Positions 46,214 through 51,015 of a stretch of 51,015 nucleotides of DNA are shown here, piece by piece; position 1 is the stretch's first letter, and each line of letters begins with the position of its first letter. Under the pieces are notes generated by a model. The model did no database searches, was not told the DNA's origin, and worked only from the letters and a program-made list of their open reading frames with translations. The translations under genes were made by a program, and so were the position numbers. The stretch is from Scedosporium boydii. Its lineage: Eukaryota; Ascomycota; Sordariomycetes; Microascales; Microascaceae. Where the stretch lies: the NCBI GenBank assembly GCA_002221725.1, contig NJFT01000267.1, forward strand, positions 1-51,015. Reading direction: 5' to 3'.

Positions 46214-47761
46214 GGCGGAAAAGGGGCAAAAGAAGGGATAAGGGGGAGAAGAGAAGAAGTCCTAAGCCAAACTGAGTCAGTTTCTCTTTCTCGTATGGCT
46301 ATAACGCCCAAGGAGAGCTTAGGAGATCGCAGCCGATGGACTCCATGCTGCGAGCGCTGCAGTGGATGGAAGTAAAAACATACCTTCGAGGCACTCGCCT
46401 TGGCTCTCTTTGTACAGAAACGTCCTTCAAATGCCGACTAGGGGGGTTACCTATCGAAGAACAGGTTAGAATCAATTCAAACTTCGAGTATCGTAAAACT
46501 CGATAGCAGCAATAGAGAAATGATGCGCCCTGCTTCCAGCGGGAAAAAAAGAAAACTCACTTTTTCGACTCCAGAAGGAGGGCTCAAGCCTTGACGCCGT
46601 CCTTTTACTCAAACTCACCACTCTCTCGCGTTCGATTGACCAATCTAGGCCTTGAGAAAAAAGCTTCGTCGCCAAGAAGGGAAAACCAGACTTGAGAGCC
46701 TTTGAGAGCCCAAGCTGCCGCGGTCGACGCTCGAAACGGGATGCGGATCGAGTAGAGAGGGTGAAGAAGAAAAGAAGAAAGGAGAGAAAGGGTGGAAAAA
46801 AAATCTCTTCTGAGTGGGCTCAAACTTTTTTGATTAGTCGTTATGCTTGTTAGAAATACAACTGTCGATGTTGCGCGATAGCAGGATGCTTTAACGATGT
46901 TGGAAGTGGTCTTGTTTGATGAGGTTTGGAGTCAGAGTCGTGATGGGATCAAAAGCATCGAGAGAGGTAAGCCACAATGTTGTATAAGTGATATCCACTG
47001 GAACAAAGGAAACTGCAATGAATTAGCTATAGTAACAATATCCAGCATACAATGAATCACCTCAATCCAGTAATTTTTTTTTTTTTCATTTAGCTGAGGA
47101 AAGAGAGTGGATGGTGCCTGCATTTGAGCTTTGAGCTTGCTCTTCCCCTCATCAGGCAACTTGACCTTAGATGCCCATTAACACGAAGCCATAGTGAATC
47201 CACCGCCACGCTGGTGCCACTCTGCCACAGCACAGGGGCAAGATAATGGCCCATTTTGGTCAAATTGATAGGCCTCGACCTTCTATCATTGTTGGATATC
47301 CGCCCAAGGACTGACTGGCGAACCCATCTCAGGATTGGGCGGCAGGCCACCTCGATGGGGCAGAATGGGCCTCCTGACATCCTCTGCAAGCCTGTACACG
47401 TGTATCCTTGTCAGTTCTCACCTCTTGATTCAGGGTGGAGATGCTGGAAACTCTCTGAACCTACCGATTGGATTAGCTGTGCTTCTTGCAGATAGATATG
47501 GGGACCATCTGCAGAAGAAGCAGAGACAGATTCAACTCGTTCTCCATGTATTCCTGTATCCATAATACCTCTCTAATGAGTCTACATACAACGAGGGACA
47601 TCCTCTACATCAACCGATCAACTATCTTCCCATATACAAAAAAGAACTCCCCCATAGGATAAATCATGGATAGCATACAGATGGGCAAAAGAGAAAAGAA
47701 GGACAAGAATCCCCCCCAAAAAAAATCACCACAAAATAAAGTAGCATCAACGCATCCGCCC
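46214..47761. other. Intergenic: RBR promoter side and ABC transporter 3' flank
   Basis: The left part is the upstream region of the RBR gene, with A/G-rich tracts around 46600-46800. A TACACGTGTA palindrome lies at 47395-47404. The right end is the 3' flank of the ABC transporter. No gene-like ORF was seen. Confidence 0.5.
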
Positions 47762-50147
47762 TCACGCAGAAGTCAACTCCTCCATCCTCCTCTCCAACTC
47801 CGGCACCTGCCTCAACAAAACCTCCAACTCCTCCTTCTCATCCTCCAACTTCAACCTCCTATCGGCATCCAGCTTCGTAAAAACATAGTTCCCCTGTCCA
47901 TCGAACTGCAGGATCCAACTATGGTACTTCCACAAGCTCCGGCGGTGGCTGACCGTCATGAGCGTAATGTTAAGCGCCTTGGCCCCATCATACATGGCCT
48001 TCTCGATCTCGAGCGTCACGCTACTGGTGCACTCATCGAGGATCGCATACCGAGGCTTATGGTAGAAGAGCCGCGCCATCGCCACGCGCTGCTGCAGACC
48101 GCCCGAGAGCACGTCGCGCCACTCGGCCTCGGCGTCCCATCCTTCCTCGTAGAGACCCACGAGGTGCTCGAGGCCCAGCGACGCGAGGATCTTGTAGAGG
48201 TCGGCGTCCGTGACGCCCTTGGCTCGCATGGCGCGCAGGCTGTCCGGGTAGATGATTTGCTGTCGGAGGGATCCGCGGCTGAGGTACGGTCGCTGCGGGA
48301 TGTAGAAGATGTCCGTGAAGGGGGGTTTGTATACCGTGCCGCCGTAGGCGGGCCATAGGCCGCCGAGGATGCGGAAGAGGGACGACTTGCCGCATCCGTT
48401 GGGGCCGACGACGAGAAGGTGGTCGCCCTGCTTGAGGGAGAAGGAGAGGGCCTTGACGAGGACGTCGCCGTTGGGGGAGATAATAGGGCTAGAAAATACC
48501 AGAGTTAGCATCGAGAACATGCCTGCTCAAAAAGGGAGAAATCGCAACTTACACATCGATAAACCGAATGTCCTTGCTCTCAACGACGGTTCCTCGTCCC
48601 TTGAGCACCGCCTCGTTGTTCTCAGTACCAGAGCTAGAGACGAGCTTCTTCTCAAAGTGGCCGGCCTGGATGTCATCCATGACCTCGAGTAGAGACGCAA
48701 CACGAGAGGTATAGCCCGCCAGCTCCATAATCTCCCTATAAGAGAACATGATGCGGCCAAACGCATCAGAGGCCGACAGCAACATGCGCCGGTTCGTAAC
48801 GAAGCTCTCGGTCCTGTCTCCCATGTTCATGGCAACTTGGCCGGGAAGCTTGATGAAGACGGGCATACTACAGAGGATGAGGCCCAGCGCGCCCCAGAAG
48901 TACTTGATGACAAAGTCTTCCATGAATCCGTGGTAGAAGCGCCGGCGGAGGATATAGTTTACGTGCTTGATGAGGGTGAAGTAGCCCTTGTCGAGCGTGT
49001 CCTTCTCGGCTTCGTGGCCCGCGTACAGGGCTACTTCTTCGCTGTAGTCGATTAGTCGCGAGTGCTGAAAGCGGAATTCTCCTTCGAGCCTGGCCTCGTC
49101 GGCGACGTATTTGCCGAAGGGCGGTGTTAGCGCTCGCATGACGTTGGCGGAGAGCTGGACGAGGAGTGACATGAAGACGACGCCCTCTCCTCCTACGCTG
49201 CGAGAGAGCGAGTACGTGTAGATAGTCTACGCATTGGGGAGTTAGCTGGTTAGCTGAACATGAACGATGGAGATGGGGGGAAAAAAAGGGTTGTTTATAC
49301 CATATCCAAGAGAGGTTTGGCCAGGTTGCTGTACAGCTCAGCCAAGCTGTTAGAGAACTTGGCGACATCGACAGCAATAAGTTGATCGGGGTTCTTTATC
49401 CGGTCATCCAGCGCCGATAGTCCGTAGAAGGTGAGCTGGGACAAGTACTTGTCGTGGATGAATTGCGTGAGTCTCGCCCTGTACTTTAGCGACAACTCGG
49501 CTTGGTGATAGGAGAGCTGCGACCGCAAATGTTAGCCAACCATCTTTTTAAACCGAAACCTCACGCCAGAGGGAGGGAAGTTCGGAAAGCTTGCTCACCA
49601 TGGAATTCGTAAACGTGGCTGGCACCGCAATAAGCATCCACCACACAATCCTCATCAAAAACTCCCTCCCATTCCCCTTCACCAAACTCTTCACAATCGC
49701 ACCATCCATAGCCGCCACCTTGACACTAATCAACGTCCTAACCACTAAGAAAAACGAATGGCTAATCAACAGCCTCGCCTCCTTACTCCTCCACCCAGGA
49801 ACAACAATCTTCAACAGCCTCAACAACGACCGGAAAAACTCGCGGTTCAGCTCCACCTTCTTGCGCTTCTTGCCGCCGCCGCCGTGCGCACCTTCAGCTG
49901 CAGGCTCGCCAGCGTCATCGATGATGGAGACGGTCCCCCGCCGGGCCGTACGCTGGGAGGCTTCGCGCTGGGAGGCGGCTTTCTGCTCAGATATCGCATT
50001 GCGCACGCGGTTGACGAGGGCGACGAAGAGCGTGATCCATACGGCTTTGGAGATGCGGCTTCGGTTGGCGAGGTAGAGCTTCGTGAGCGTGGTTATTAGG
50101 CCGCGGATCGTGCGGGCGTGGCCCGAGAGTTTGGATTGTACCGCCAT
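47762..50147 (-). CDS. Peroxisomal ABCD-type half-transporter (Pxa family, ALDP-like)
   Basis: There are four exons, 50147-49599, 49516-49301, 49226-48553 and 48488-47762, encoding 721 residues. Two such halves form a transporter that brings very-long- or long-chain acyl-CoA into peroxisomes for beta-oxidation. The N-terminal half is the membrane domain, beginning [20 protein letters not shown], with the EAA-like motif [20 protein letters not shown] and [11 protein letters not shown] before intron 2. The single ATPase domain has Walker [10 protein letters not shown] at 508-516, Q-loop PQRPYLS at 544-550, signature LSGGLQQR at 607-614, Walker [13 protein letters not shown] with Asp631-Glu632, and H-loop [12 protein letters not shown]. 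The C-terminal [19 protein letters not shown] is probably a coiled coil. Whether it is the Pxa1 or Pxa2 partner cannot be settled here. Confidence 0.94.
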
Positions 50148-50984
50148 GGCTGCCGCGCTGGCAGGGGGGCGTAAAGGAACTGTGATGTTATTTATGTGCG
50201 GGAAGAAGTCGAAGGTTTTACTTGATGCGATCTTTTTGCGCGATCACGATTCGGCATGCGTGGGAGCGGCAGACCCGAGGTTGCCAATTTGAGTCGTCTG
50301 AGTGTGACGCTGGTGGTTTCACGAGGGTGCTTTGGTCCGCCGGCGAAAGCTTGATTATTTCGTATAGCGGCCGCGTCCTTGTGGATTAGAATTAGATTAG
50401 ACCATTGGGGATGAAGGCATTCGGTCGAAGCTATTCATCTCCAAGCTTGAGGGTGGGCAGATGGATGTATGGATGTAGGGGAAAGATAGCCTCTGGCTTT
50501 CTGATTCACAGAGGGAAGAGACGGAACAGGTCAGCTTGTCGAAGCTTCAGGTTCCCATTACAATGTCGCCTTCACAAGCAAATGGATGTCAAGTCACAGG
50601 TTCTCTCATTCGTCAGTTTCGCCGTCGACCCCAGGAACGATCACGTTGAATTTGCGTCTTGGCTCGACCCGCCACTGTCCTCGGGCGATCTAAGCAAACG
50701 GGGAACCGAGCCACCCCAGATTCTATCCATTCTTCCAGCATGTGATTCAGCGCATACAAAGGCACACACCAACACACCACCTTCCAAGCTTGGAATCTGA
50801 CCGACCCGCCCGTGGTTTAACCGGCCAATGCGGGCTGCTTATTAACAAGCCGATGATATCCTTCAATTGTTGTTGCATGTGGCGGTAACCACGTTCAACG
50901 CCTCAAGTCCAAGCCACGAACGCGGGGTAGCACAGTGTCAGTTCTGGTTCTTGCACCTCCTTTTCTAGACGACTTTTTCCTTTT

Positions 50985-51015
<31 letters not shown>
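50148..51015. other. Upstream flank of the ABC transporter, ending in a T homopolymer
   Basis: This is the promoter side of the ABC transporter gene followed by unassigned sequence. No ORF resembles a protein. The last 29 bases (50987-51015) are all T, preceded by T/C-rich sequence. Confidence 0.5.
50987..51015 (+). repeat. T29 homopolymer at the window end
   Basis: There are at least 29 consecutive T up to the last base. The window also begins with 11 T, which is part of an intron's polypyrimidine tract. Confidence 0.85.

Noticed and set aside
1..51015. CRISPR array, transposon or secondary-metabolite cluster
   Set aside because: No regularly spaced repeats, transposase or reverse transcriptase fragments, or polyketide or peptide synthase domains were seen; the content is conserved housekeeping genes.

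Overview
The window is nuclear DNA of a filamentous ascomycete (Pezizomycotina, probably Sordariomycetes-like; the class is inference). The evidence is many short spliceosomal introns with GTRNGT donors, CTAAC/CTGAC-type branch sites and YAG acceptors, GC-rich exons, ATP-citrate lyase encoded as two separate head-to-head genes, and fungal-type families (septin Cdc10, GH72 glucanosyltransferase, Lcb3 phosphatase, fungal Hsp70-like and RBR proteins). No CRISPR, tRNA, rRNA or transposon was recognised. All exon coordinates were joined by hand from splice signals and reading phase.

Layout, left to right: the last exon of an unidentified gene (+); mitochondrial ribosomal protein uL30m (-); ATP-citrate lyase large subunit ACL1 (-) and small subunit ACL2 (+), divergent across a 3.1 kb spacer; a GPI-anchored GH72 beta-1,3-glucanosyltransferase (-); about 3.9 kb with no convincing gene; guanylate kinase (+); septin CDC10 (-); mitochondrial ribosomal protein bL32m (+); the WD40 protein SKI8 (+); DNA polymerase delta subunit 4 (+); queuosine-salvage protein QNG1 (-); SUMO E1 subunit UBA2 (+), converging with a mitochondrial-type 3-oxoacyl-ACP reductase (-); long-chain-base-phosphate phosphatase LCB3 (+); about 2.5 kb of non-coding DNA; a JmjN/JmjC/PHD histone demethylase of the KDM4 type (+); an Hsp70-like ATPase (-); an RBR E3 ubiquitin ligase (-); and a peroxisomal ABCD half-transporter (-). 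The window ends in a T homopolymer.

Most genes are single-copy housekeeping loci. Several share themes: cytosolic acetyl-CoA supply (ACL1/ACL2), mitochondrial translation and fatty acid synthesis (uL30m, bL32m, OAR1-like, possibly a mitochondrial isoform of guanylate kinase), peroxisomal fatty acid import (ABCD), and ubiquitin/SUMO signalling (RBR, UBA2). Nothing suggests a secondary-metabolite or defence island.

The most unusual signal is in the RBR ligase. Two tandem 3' exons, each with its own branch site, the same acceptor phase and its own stop codon, encode alternative second halves of the catalytic RING2 domain. Upstream of them is a 14-nt microexon, and the codon of the predicted catalytic cysteine is split across its 5' splice junction. 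Other points worth checking are an ATG-only coding exon in SKI8, two in-frame starts in guanylate kinase that would give mitochondrial and cytosolic forms, a GC-AG intron in the reductase gene, and an in-frame TGA in what looks like the natural signal-peptide start of the GH72 gene.
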